DNA from: Setaria digitata
Taxonomy: Eukaryota; Nematoda; Chromadorea; Rhabditida; Setariidae
Length of the DNA stretch: 64,000 nucleotides
Assembly: GCA_003640385.1 (NCBI GenBank)
Contig: RCAB01000261.1
Coordinates: forward strand, 25,437-89,436
Direction of reading: 5' to 3'
The position numbers and the translations under genes were made by a program. Under the pieces are notes generated by a model, which saw nothing but the letters and a program-made list of their open reading frames with translations, did not search any database and was not told where the DNA came from. Position 1 is the first letter of the stretch. Each line of letters starts with the position of its first letter. Shown in pieces: positions 44,000-54,785 of the stretch.

Positions 44000-46021
44000 G
44001 TTATCAGGAAATCAGATGTTGAGAATGACAAAGAATGCTTATATATCAAATTATATCAAACTGTTAAAACTGATAACTGATAAATTTGTCAAGTCAAGTT
44101 AGTGAATGAAAGAATTTTTTGAACATATTACTTTAATTTTTTTTTTCCGAGCCTATGCAAATTGATAAGGGCTTGTGCATTGGAGCCCTCAAAAATTGTG
44201 AAGTTAAGAGAACAGTAGAAAACCAATGACTTTTAATTGAAATTAATTAAGACAGGAAGGAGTTTCTAATTTTTATTTATTTCGAAAAAAAAAAAAGAAA
44301 AAAGAATTTAGCTTATGAAAAAGAATTTATATTGAGATGCTATGGCAAAATGATTATAATAATTTATTCATATCTATACCGATTGTGCTTTGAAAGAAAA
44401 GTAAATGAAGATCTGAGTTAAAGAAGAATTTAAAAAAAAAAAAAAAGAAAAAAGAAAGAAAAACTAGTAATGTTTTTGTTAAATAATTGAATAAAAATGA
44501 TATTTAATTAGCTAAAAATAAAAAAAAAAATTAATTTATGCAAATTGAAAAAGGAAATGAAAAACAAACTGCTAGCATATATTGCTCAGTTTTAAATCAT
44601 TGTTGTAATGGTCTAATTCTTGAATTTATGGATTGAAATTTTTGAAATTAGTTTAAAAAAATTAAATTATTTTCCATTTTCCTGTGATTCATTCATTGAA
44701 ATTTGAAAATGTATCTAATAGTAAAAAAAGAAAAGAAAAGTTCATTATTTGCAGCAATTTTTTACCAATTAATATTTGTATTCCTAAAACACAAGACGAA
44801 GCACTGATTAATTTAAATAAAAAAAATTAATAAATACTGCTATCTTACAGAACAACATTCAATATTTATTTTTTATGCAAATTAAAAAGAAAAAAAAAGC
44901 AACAAATTTAACTGGAAAATTCGATTAAAAAAGTTATTCAACAATAGATCCGTTGAAAAAAAAGTTTTGAAAAACAAAGTTTATCCGAGATATAATTCTT
45001 TTTGATTGAAGTTTGTATTTCTATCAATTAATTAATGTTAATCTTTTAAGTTCCCTAAGTAAAAAGTCTCATTCATTCCTAAATTATTAATTTATCTAAG
45101 CTACGCATTATTTCACTCTATCATTATTAATAGAGAAAAAAGAAAGTAAAAAAGAAACATTTTTCATAAAATATCAAGGAGGAAATTTCAATTTCTAGGT
45201 GAAGAGAAGTAGGAATTTGAAAAAAAAAAAGGTCTGGATCAGTAATTTAATATATTATTATTATTTAATTGCCAAAAATATTGAGGAGGAAATTTTTTTA
45301 GGAGGAAATTCTCGAGAAGGCTATTAGCATTCGGAAATTTTCATTCAACTAATAACAACAATTTTTTAAAACATCGCTGTAATCTCGCTTTCTTCTTCAG
45401 TGTAATACAAGTTTTTTTTTTTCTTTATTGTAAAAAAATAAGAATAAAAATTGAAAAATAAACAAAGTATTAATTAATTACCAATTTCTAAGCAATTATT
45501 TCTTCATTAGTTACGATGCGTTGAACTTGAACTTTCCTTTTATTATTGAATTGCTGAAAATGATAATTGAAATTAATATAACTGATAAAAGAATTTCTTC
45601 GTCGAGTAATTTCCATTTGTTCCACTTAAAAGTAAAAATATTTTAACTACAATTTGCGCAATACCCTTTTGAATATAATACATTTTTACGTTAAAAAGAA
45701 AAAAAAGAAACAAATCTTTATTACATAATTATTTTTAATTTTGTGAAAAAAATTTCAAATTTTGCATGGAATTAAAAGAAAGATTTCCAGTAATTTCTTT
45801 TTTTTTTTGTTTTAAACATTTTTTCATCAAATTTTCTTGAAAATATATTTGACTTAAAAAAAAAAGTGACAAATGCTATTGATGTCATTATTTATCAATT
45901 TCAATCAAATTGTTTATTCTTTGAAATATTGGAATTGAAATTTATAATTTTGATCTGAGTTTAACTTATAAATCAAATTTATTAGGTGCTTTAATGAATT
46001 TTCTGCTTTTTTTTTTTTTAG

Positions 46022-46070
46022 TGTTTTATTGGAATCGAAGCAACTAGACGTGTTCACGTTACTAATTCAG
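46022..46070 (+). CDS. Isolated exon-like segment (unassigned)
   Basis: A strong poly-T/TAG acceptor is followed by GC-richer sequence open in two frames, for example VLLESKQLDVFTLLIQVARF, which reads on past 46070. The possible donor at 46071 (GTGGCG) is weak. No partner exons were found. Confidence 0.15.
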
Positions 46071-48041
46071 GTGGCGCGATTTTTATCAGTGATTAAGGAA
46101 GTTTTTTTTTTTTTTTTGACAATATAAATTTCTTTTCTTCCTTTCTTTCACTGAAAAATTCGACCAAGTTCCAAGCTATATCATACTAATAATAATTATG
46201 CTCTTCTAGTAAGTAAGGTACTAGCAGTAGCAAAAAGCAATCGTTAACGGAAGTAATTAATGCTGGCAAAGAAATGTAAATAGTAAACAAAAAATATTCT
46301 AAATGTCACTGTTAATTAATATTAAATAAAGCGCTATTATTGGTAAAAAAAAAATCAAGTTCAAGTTCAGGAAATCGAAAAAATTAAAGCGGAAGGGAAT
46401 TTTCTTCTGTCATAATTTTAATCAAGTGATTACTATGAACATCTTATCACTATTAATTAAACATATTAATCGATCATTGATGAATCCTTTTCATAAGAAA
46501 ATTAAATTAAATTATACTAAAGCGGATGGTTAAGACTGAGTCTTCAGGTATACCAAATTGAATTACCTGTAATTTTTGATTTTCAAACATTACAAACTTC
46601 TTTTTATCTCAAGTAATAAGTCTAATATCTCTGTCACAATGCAAATTCATTAGTTTAGTTTTGCATTGCATAGATTAATTCATTTAAGTATTAATTATTA
46701 TTTTTTTTGCTTCAATTTAAAGTTTTCTAAATCAACTTGTTACTTCGTAAATATTCTCAACTATTTGAGACTCTTGGCTTGATATTATCATCAGCAACTG
46801 CTATGATTGATGTAAACTGAACGCAGAACAAAATGATGAAAAAATTCATTTAATTGCGTATTTTAATTTTTGGTAACACAGATTAATTTCAATTTTTATT
46901 TACAGCGCAAAAATTTGCTTTTATGGGATTTTGAATCTGCTAAAATCACTCGAAATTTTATAACTTTTATAAAAAAAAGATTTCAACTTTTCAGATGATG
47001 AATATTTCCGAGACTTACTTTTTATTTTATTATAGTTTTTTTTTTTCTCCCCCCTAAAATTACAACGACTGAATTCATATGAAATATCATTGATTTTCTT
47101 CCAACTTAAACATTTAAAATAGTCGCAAAAAATTTATTTGTTTTTGCCAGCTGAAAGGATTTATATCCTGAAAAGAAAAAAGAAAATGAAGGAGTAGTGA
47201 TGTTGCATGCGACCGATCGTTTCTTATCACTGATGATAACTGATGTATTAACAGCATATTATTCTATTCTGTTATAGTTAACTGAAAAATGGCGAACAAG
47301 AAAAGAATCAACAGCAAGCAATGATGTACAGGCAAATATTAGCTGTAAAAAGTGTTAAAAAATAGTTTCAGAAAGAAATTTATCAAATTTCATATAAATA
47401 ATCGATTGATTGATCAACAGTTTGCACGCCTTCTTTTTATATCAAACCAAAGTTTTGAGACTAATCAATCAGTTTGATCAATTTCAGCTCAATCGATGTG
47501 CGATGTTGCGTTTTGAAAAATATTCAGTTGAATTACAAATTTTTGTGAAAAAATAAAGCCAAAAAAAAGAAAAGGAGAAAAAAAATGCAATCGAAGAAAA
47601 TTTACAAAATGTAAGTTTAAATAAAAATTGCAATTAATTTAACTTTAGCAATGACTCATTTTCTAATTAGAGAACATTTTGGTGAAGATTTTAAAACTTA
47701 AAAAGAAAAAATAAATCCCTTCACAAAAGTTTGATTTAAGCAAAATTTTTGATTATTTCTAAAATGGAAAATACCAACAGCAATTATGTATTTTGGTTAT
47801 AAACAAAATGATTTTAGCATTAAAATTAAAGTTTTTGTGATCAATTTGTTGAATTTTTTGAGTACTTTTTTTGAATACTTTTTACAATTTGATTGGAAAG
47901 ATTACAACAAAAATTGAAGGCATAGCTAGCAACTTGATTTGCCTTATATATTTTATCAATTTGCAATCGTTTGCATTCACTAAACTCAACTTCGCTTATT
48001 TTGACTGCATTTTGCTTCGGAATCTGTTGCACCCGGCTAAA

Positions 48042-48340
48042 TATCATTGCGGAGTTGTCCTGCATCGATAACTACAATTGCGGAATCCGTCCTGCATCGA
48101 TAACTATCATTGCGGAATCCGTCCTGCACCGATAACTATCATTGCGGAATCCGTCCTGCATCGATAACTATCATTGCGGAATCCGTCCTGCATCGATAAC
48201 TATCATTGCGGAATCCGTCCTGCACAGATAATTGCCATTACAAAATCCGTCCTACATCGATAATTATCATTTCGGAATCTGTCCTGCATCGATAATTATC
48301 ATTTCGGAATCTGTCCTGCATAGATACTTATCACTGAGGG
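48042..48340. repeat. 32-bp minisatellite, about nine copies
   Basis: Tandem units of the form TATCATTGCGGAATCCGTCC followed by TGCATCGATAAC. Starts fall at about 48042, 48073, 48105, 48137, 48169, 48201, 48233, 48265 and 48297. The middle copies are almost identical and the outer ones diverge (TTTCGGAATCTG at the right end). A decayed half-unit precedes at about 48013. The unit carries the palindrome ATCGAT and is far more GC-rich than the flanks. With no non-repeated spacers, it is not a CRISPR array. Confidence 0.9.
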
Positions 48341-49008
48341 ATTTGCTTTGCAAAATTAAACGTTATTTCGGTTCTGTTTCTTGGCTGGCTAATTTTTCAA
48401 GATAATTTTTAGCGTGAAAAAATTCTTCATTTATTAAAAGCTTGCTCTTAAATTATTTACAGGCTTATTATTGTTTGCATTTTTTTTTTTTTTGTATCAA
48501 ATTTAATTAATGAAATTAAATTAATATTCTACCGTCAAGAAAATTCACTTTATGATGAGAACTCTGATATTTTAATGCTACTAGCTGTTGCATTGCTAAA
48601 ATTTAGGGTTGTAGTAAAAATAAAAAAATAAAAAAACATTAAAGATAATTAATCAAAAAAAGAAAAACCAATGGTTGACAATTTAAAATAAAAAAATATT
48701 TTGAACAATTTAACTAATCAAATTTTGCATCAATTAATAAAATAAAATATAATTTGCGAAAATGACAAAAAGAAAAACGAACTTCCTCCACTGACTGTAA
48801 TCAATGAAATTATTGCTTTTTTTTTCTTCTTTTTTGACACTGTATGTTTGTAGTAAACTTCTTTAATTAAATAAATTTTTGGGCGACAAATAGCCTAGAC
48901 AACTGATAAATGAATTAAAGTGAAGTTCAACAAGAGTGGAAAAAAAAAGGAGACGACGAAATGACGTAAATAGCAAAGTGAAATTTGAAACGAATAATTT
49001 GAGAAGTG

Positions 49009-49013
<5 letters not shown>

Positions 49014-49077
<64 letters not shown>
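49014..49077. repeat. (TC)n(TG)n compound microsatellite
   Basis: About 26 TC units switch directly to about six GT units ending at TATACA. Confidence 0.95.
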
Positions 49078-49662
49078 ATACACAACAATATGAGTTAAGA
49101 AAATAGGTGTTACATTACCAAGTGATAAGCTATCATCTATCATCTACAGATATTATATATTATCATTTTTTTTTTCTCCTACGTTTCATTCAATTTAACC
49201 ATCTTAAACCAAATTATTGACATCCAGTTGATTTAAAAAAAAAAAAAAAAAAAAAAGTGGTAACTGATAATGAGAGAGAAGAAAAAAGCACTCTTTAAGT
49301 GTAGAAAGGTAAAAAAAAAAAATAATTAAGAAGCCAAAAAAAAATGTTCACATATTTCAATAATTTAAATTTTTTTTTTTGTCATTTATTTCTGAATTTT
49401 CGAAATGATTGAAAATTTCTCCAATAATTTTGTTGCAAAAATTGAAAAAAAAAAAAAAAAAAAAAATGAAAAAAAGCAAAAAATAACAGCAGCGGGGATT
49501 TCTATCTTTTAACATTTACATATAATTTTATGATTTACCTGATTATCTTCATCTTGATATTATTAATTTTTTATCACTTTGTTTCGATTTAAGGATTATT
49601 AAAAAAAATCAAATTTCCTGTTCTTATTGTTAATTGCTATTATTACTTTTGTTTCCATTATT

Positions 49663-49666
49663 ATTA

Positions 49667-49710
<44 letters not shown>

Positions 49711-50125
49711 TATTATTACTATTACTATTATTATTAATTGTTATCGTTGTTAATGTTACTTGATCATGATTACTGCTATCATCACTGCTGCTGCTATTTT
49801 TTGTCTGATATTACCATCATTATTACTAATGTTATTATCAATACTAGTGCTGTTGTCACTGTCACTATCACTATCACTATTCCTGCTGTTGTCATTGTTG
49901 TTGTTGCTCTTCGTGTCGTTGCTAGTTGTTTTCCTATTGTTGCAGGTGTTGCTATCATCGTTGCTATGGATATTGTCAATATTGATGTTATTGTTATTAT
50001 TATTACTATTACTTTGTTATTGTTATGTGTTATTGTTTATTGTTATTGCTTATTGTTATTATTATCACTATTACTTTGTTATTGTCATGTGTTATTGTTT
50101 ATTGTTATTACTATTGTTTTTTCTT
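49663..50125. repeat. (ATT)n array grading into degenerate NTT/CTG trinucleotides
   Basis: A pure ATT block (about 49663-49710) is followed by some 400 bp of cryptically simple triplets (GTT, ATT, CTG, ATC). Frames on both strands stay open and encode Ile/Leu/Val-rich repeats. I treat these as repeat-derived, not as genes. Confidence 0.8.
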
Positions 50126-51297
50126 AACACTGCACGAAGTTATTGTCATGAATTTTTTGCTTTTGGTATTTGTTTTAGCAAAAAAAGATGATAAAATTGA
50201 GATTGCTCTTTTGTTTTCTGGAACAATTTAAATTTAGAAACTTTTCAAGTTAAATTAATCAAAAAAAAAGTTTCTTTCTCATAGAGAAGATAAGAAAAGC
50301 GAAAAAAATGATATCACATATGTTAATAACTTATAAACCATAGTTATTAATAAATAACAGCAGTATTGTTTCATTTAGTGTGGCAAAATGTCTTCTGAAA
50401 GAAGAAAAGAAGGATGAAAAAGGAAACGAAAAGATTGTTTCTGAGAATTTAATTTATAAGTAATCAAATAATTCACTCTCGGGTTTTCTTATCATCATTT
50501 ACGGGAAGAAAATTAGTTTTTTTTTTTTTTTTTTTTTGACAAATTTGATAAATTTTTTTTCTCATTTTCTTGTTATAAGCGTAGCGCAATTTGCTAATCG
50601 TTTGTTTGAAAATACATGAATTTTACGAGAGTGACCAGATTTTTTTTCTCGTTAAAGAAAAAATTTTAACGTTTTATTAAATTAAAAAAGGCAACAATAA
50701 TGATTAATAACTCCTTCATTTTTCAAATTTTTTAGTGCAAAAATTTTGTAAAATTGAGAGAAAACTTTTCATTTTCTTTTTTCTTTTCTTTTTTTTTTTT
50801 TTTTTTTTCAAACCAAATAATTTTTATGTAAAAAATGCTAGAACTAAGTTTTCAAATGAAAGCATCTGTTAAAGAAATTGGAAAGAAAACGTTTTAAGTT
50901 TGTTATTTGTTGGGGATAAAATTTATAACTTTAATAACCAATTTAATAAACTTACACCAAAATGATAATTTCGATTTCCACACAAAATCAGAGCACACCT
51001 TAATTTAATACGTATTCGTTTGCTTATTTGTGCTGATGATCTAAAATATGCAAAATTAAGTAAAATAAAACGGTAGCAATTACTGCAGTGTGGTACTTAA
51101 ACAATAATTAAAGTTGGACGACTGGAATTCTATTCCAATTTTTCTCGCTATACCATCAGGGCCATGTAAACAATACAGGAAAAACTTTTAACAGGAATTT
51201 GCTTAAAGAAGAAAAAAAAAGACGAATCGTTCCAGATAAGTTTTCAGCACATAAAGTTTAATTTTTAATTCAAAACTTAAAATAGTTCTGTTAACTG

Positions 51298-51395
51298 ATA
51301 TATATATATATAGTTGTCAGTTATATATATAATTCAAAATTTAAAATAGAACTGATATATATATATATATATTGAATTATTATATATATATATAT
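51298..51395. repeat. TA microsatellites with a duplicated flank
   Basis: Three TA blocks are separated by related sequence. The segment TTCAAAAYTTAAAATAGWWCTG...ATATATA appears at about 51270-51315 and again at 51332-51370, so the arrays seem to have duplicated together with their flank. Confidence 0.7.
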
Positions 51396-52509
51396 AATGC
51401 ATTCATTTATAGTATCCTTTTTTCAACGCTTTAAAATGGAAAAAAAAAGTTTTTTTTTTTCACTTGCAATAAAATAAAAATGAATTACTAATTCTACTTC
51501 CAATTTTAAATTAAAAAAAAAAAAAGGAAGAAAACGGAAAACTTAATGAGAAAAAAAAAAAGAGGCAAAATTAATGAATTCTACTTTTGTCTTTTTTCCC
51601 ATCGTTTCTTTCATTTTTATTTTTATTTTTTATTATATCGGTTTTGCTAATTCACTGCCACTAGGCAATATTAACACCGTAATGATTCTTTTTTTTTTTT
51701 TTTTCCTTTTCTTCTTTTTTGTAACAAATTTTAGCTAAGAAAAAATATAATTATTACTAATAATTTGAAATTTATATTTTTAGGAAGTGATTATAAACTG
51801 ATATGTTTTACTACATTTTTCTTCTTTCTTTTTTTTCTTTTTTTTGGTGCAATTTAAGCAAATAAATGAAATGGTTTGTGAAGGAAAAAAAAAAAAAAAA
51901 AGCAAATAACTCTTCCCTACTGGATAGCCATTTCAGTAATTAAGGAAAATACGAAATTATTTTGAATTAAAATTAAAATTGAATTTCTAGCATTATCACA
52001 TTCATACAGCTACGACTGTTTTCGAATCAATAATCATTCTAAATTTATCAGAATACTTATTCATTTTCAATATTCATTTCTTCATTTGTTTTCCTGAAAT
52101 GTTATTTTATTTAAGCGATAAAAATATGCATTTTTTTCTTTTTTTTAATCGAAATATTTAAAAAGGAGGAAGAAAAAAGACAGTAAAATAACTGATTGTA
52201 TGGATAATTTTGGTCAAAAATATCTGCAATTAAAATACCTGTAATTAAATGGTACCTTTTCTTCCACCTATATAAGAATATGATAATACAAAGTGATAAG
52301 TAGTAATAAATGTTTGTAATGAATGAACATTTTTTTTTTTTTTTTTTCTTTGCATTTTGTCTTTTCAAAAAGTTTCAATCAATTCGCATTTCTTCATGTT
52401 AGTTAGTGCATTCATTTATCAGTTAGCTTTTCACTATAACAATTCACTAGGTCTAGGATGAAAGCATATTGATTTGAGTCTAAATAGAGCGAAAGTCTAA
52501 ATAGAGCGA

Positions 52510-52872
52510 ATGAGTAAAAGGTCTCCACTAGGAGCGCTACTTTTCCTTTTCATTTCTAAATTTTTTTTTTTTTTTTTTTTCTTTCGTCTAACCTTCAAAA
52601 TTGTGATACATTTTCAAGCTAAACTATCAGATGCTAGAAGACTTAGTGCTATCGAGTGTAGACCAAATCTTATTACTAAGCCATCGGGAAATACGTCATC
52701 AAGCCAACTAGCTTTAGCTGCAAAACATATCAAGCAAGAACGGAAAAAAAAGGTTATCTATCTTTCGTTAATAATAATTATTCCTGGAATTTTTGTTTTT
52801 TTTTTGTTTTTTGCTTATCCCACAATGATTGTTAATTTGGTTGAAAAAATAATTTATTATTTTTTTGACTGA
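52510..52872 (+). CDS. Candidate small membrane protein, 2 exons
   Basis: The proposed model is 52510-52513 (ATG A) joined across a 105-base intron (GTAAAAGG donor, poly-T tract, TTTTCAAG acceptor) to 52619-52872, giving 85 aa. The product would be MTKLSDARRLSAIECRP..., a polar segment, then a basic KQERKKK, then a hydrophobic stretch VIYLSLIIIIPGIFVFFLFF and a short tail. The polar part has mixed composition and looks truly coding. The basic-then-hydrophobic order suggests a single-pass membrane protein. Reading straight through without splicing from the same ATG is also open (120 aa) but would translate the T-run as poly-Phe. AAAAAG|GTTATC could be a donor, in which case the membrane part would be intron. 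No family recognised. Confidence 0.4.
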   Translation: MSKRSPLGALLFLFISKFFFFFFFFRLTFKIVIHFQAKLSDARRLSAIECRPNLITKPSGNTSSSQLALAAKHIKQERKKKVIYLSLIIIIPGIFVFFLFFAYPTMIVNLVEKIIYYFFD

Positions 52873-54735
52873 AATTTTGTAATTTTAAATTTTATAGCAG
52901 TCGTTTGTGTGCGCTTTTTTTTTGCTTTTCTCATTTACATTTTAATTTTACATTGATTTTTTTCATTCATTTGACAAAAAAAAAAAAGCCAAAAAGCTTC
53001 TTTTTAACAAAATTATTGCTGAATTTAATTTAAATATTTGGTAAATATATATTTTAAAATTTCGAATTTATTTTATCGCAATTTTCCACAATTTTAATTG
53101 CAAAAAAATTTTACTAAATTATAATAAAATATCTATTTAATTGATTAATATCAAACATATTTTTCAGATAAATTATTTAATTTTCTCTCTTTTCTTTTCC
53201 TTTTAGATTAATTTTGTTGTATTTTAAATTTTAATAAATATCTATGTATATATATTTTTTAACTCACTTAAGCACACTTTTAAATGGAATTATTGATTTT
53301 CGCGGTAAATTACTTTATACATAAAAGTGGAAAAATCATTTTATTTCATTTCGTTTTTTAATTTCACTTTTTAATTCTATTTTTATTTTTTATTTTTGGA
53401 TATTTTGCGTTAACTTTTTTGTGTATTTCGTTTCTAAAGTATCTGAACTCAGTTACTTTTCCATTTAATCTTACTTTTTTTTTTTTTTTCCTCACTTTTC
53501 TCCGAATGTTGCCAATAACCTTAGATAATGTCAATAGGTTTTTTTTTTTTTTGTCTTTTAATTAGGCAACGTATCTTTTCGAAAAATTGATATCTTAAAA
53601 TAAATGAAAAATTGACGGATTCCTTACATCACCGTAAAAAGAATATCAAATTTGCTTAATTCAATTCCCAGTCTTTTGCTCATTATTTGTAATTATATTA
53701 AGAATTAATTATTTCAAATATTAGCTGTCTTCATACAAAAAATTTTTCTTCTTTGTTTTTGTTTTTTTTTCACTTAACAAGATGAATGGATGAGCATAGC
53801 AGAAAAGTATTTGAGTTAATAATTTAAATTTTAACGCAAACAACCAATTACGATCAGTTAGTTGGTGGTAATTTCAGAATGCATAAACAGAAGTCATATT
53901 TAGTCAAGACAATTTAGTGTTTTGTTCAGTATTATCAAGAGAAAATTGCGAAAAAAAAAAACTATTATTAAAACTTTTTCTTTTTTTTTTTTTTTTTTCT
54001 TCATATCCAACATTGCAAAATCATAATATATGTTATAATTTATTTATTACTTATTAACAATGATGTTGTACAAATGCTAAGGCAGTATCAGTTTTATCGT
54101 GCAAATAATGTCCGGAACAATTCCTGCCAAAGCAAATTCTAAACATTTCTCTTCCAGCAAATAATATCCGGAACATTTCAATTAGATTAAACATCTGTAG
54201 CAATTCTTTTCCTGAAGAGAGCACTTAAGCAAGTTTTTTTTTTTTTTTTTTTTTTTTTCTCTCACTACTAATATCCGGCAGCATTTTTTTTTTTTTGCCA
54301 CCGATAATTTTTGAGATGTTTATTTTCTGCTTTTACAAAACTTGAAATATTCTCTTCAAGCGTTAAAGAAGTCTTAAATTTTGTTCATATTCTCATTATA
54401 TGAAGCAAAATTTGCAATTAAATTATTTGCTCAAATTACCATTACCAATCTCTGAAAATATCTATTAAATTTAACAAAAAAAAACACTATCGTAATTGTT
54501 ATTATCATATATTTCTATTCTATCAGAATTGTTTGGGAATTCTTTGAAGTTTTAATAAAAATGTCATATTATTAAATAAAATTTAATTAAGCATCAACTG
54601 TCAAGTGTTATTTGATAAATATTTAAAAATTTTCTCACACTTCATTACACAATTTCATTAGCTGCTGCTTTTGCTCAAATATCACTATAGCGGTATAATT
54701 AGCAAAAATTTTAATGCTCAAATAAAATCTTTCCT

Positions 54736-54770
<35 letters not shown>

Positions 54771-54785
54771 AAGGTAAAATTTTAA
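52873..54785. other. Interval upstream of the SLC12A8-like gene
   Basis: AT-rich sequence with no gene seen. It includes three TCCGGA/TCCGGC-containing near-repeats between 54106 and 54280 and a long T-run (about 54740-54763) just before the first exon of the transporter. An AAG acceptor at 54773 followed by TAAATG suggests a cis- or trans-splice site in the leader. Confidence 0.4.

Larger units (their letters stand above)
40843..52509. other. Long gene-poor interval upstream of the K2P channel
   Basis: About 11.7 kb without a gene I can build. It contains purine-rich degenerate repeats (41150-41580 and 41710-41900), a CA/CG-rich block (41980-42060), two isolated exon-like segments (43918-43999 and 46022-46070, plus strand), a 32-bp minisatellite (48042-48340), a TC/TG array (49014-49077), an ATT array with degenerate trinucleotides (49663-50125) and TA arrays (51298-51395). 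The part nearest 41000 is the likely promoter side of the channel gene. Confidence 0.45.

Noticed and set aside
48042..48340. CRISPR-like array
   Set aside because: Units are contiguous 32-bp tandem copies without unique spacers, and the genome is a eukaryote's.
49738..50191. Two overlapping ORFs of 129 and 143 codons rich in Ile, Leu and Val
   Set aside because: Derived from degenerate trinucleotide repeats; open in several frames, no splice or family support.
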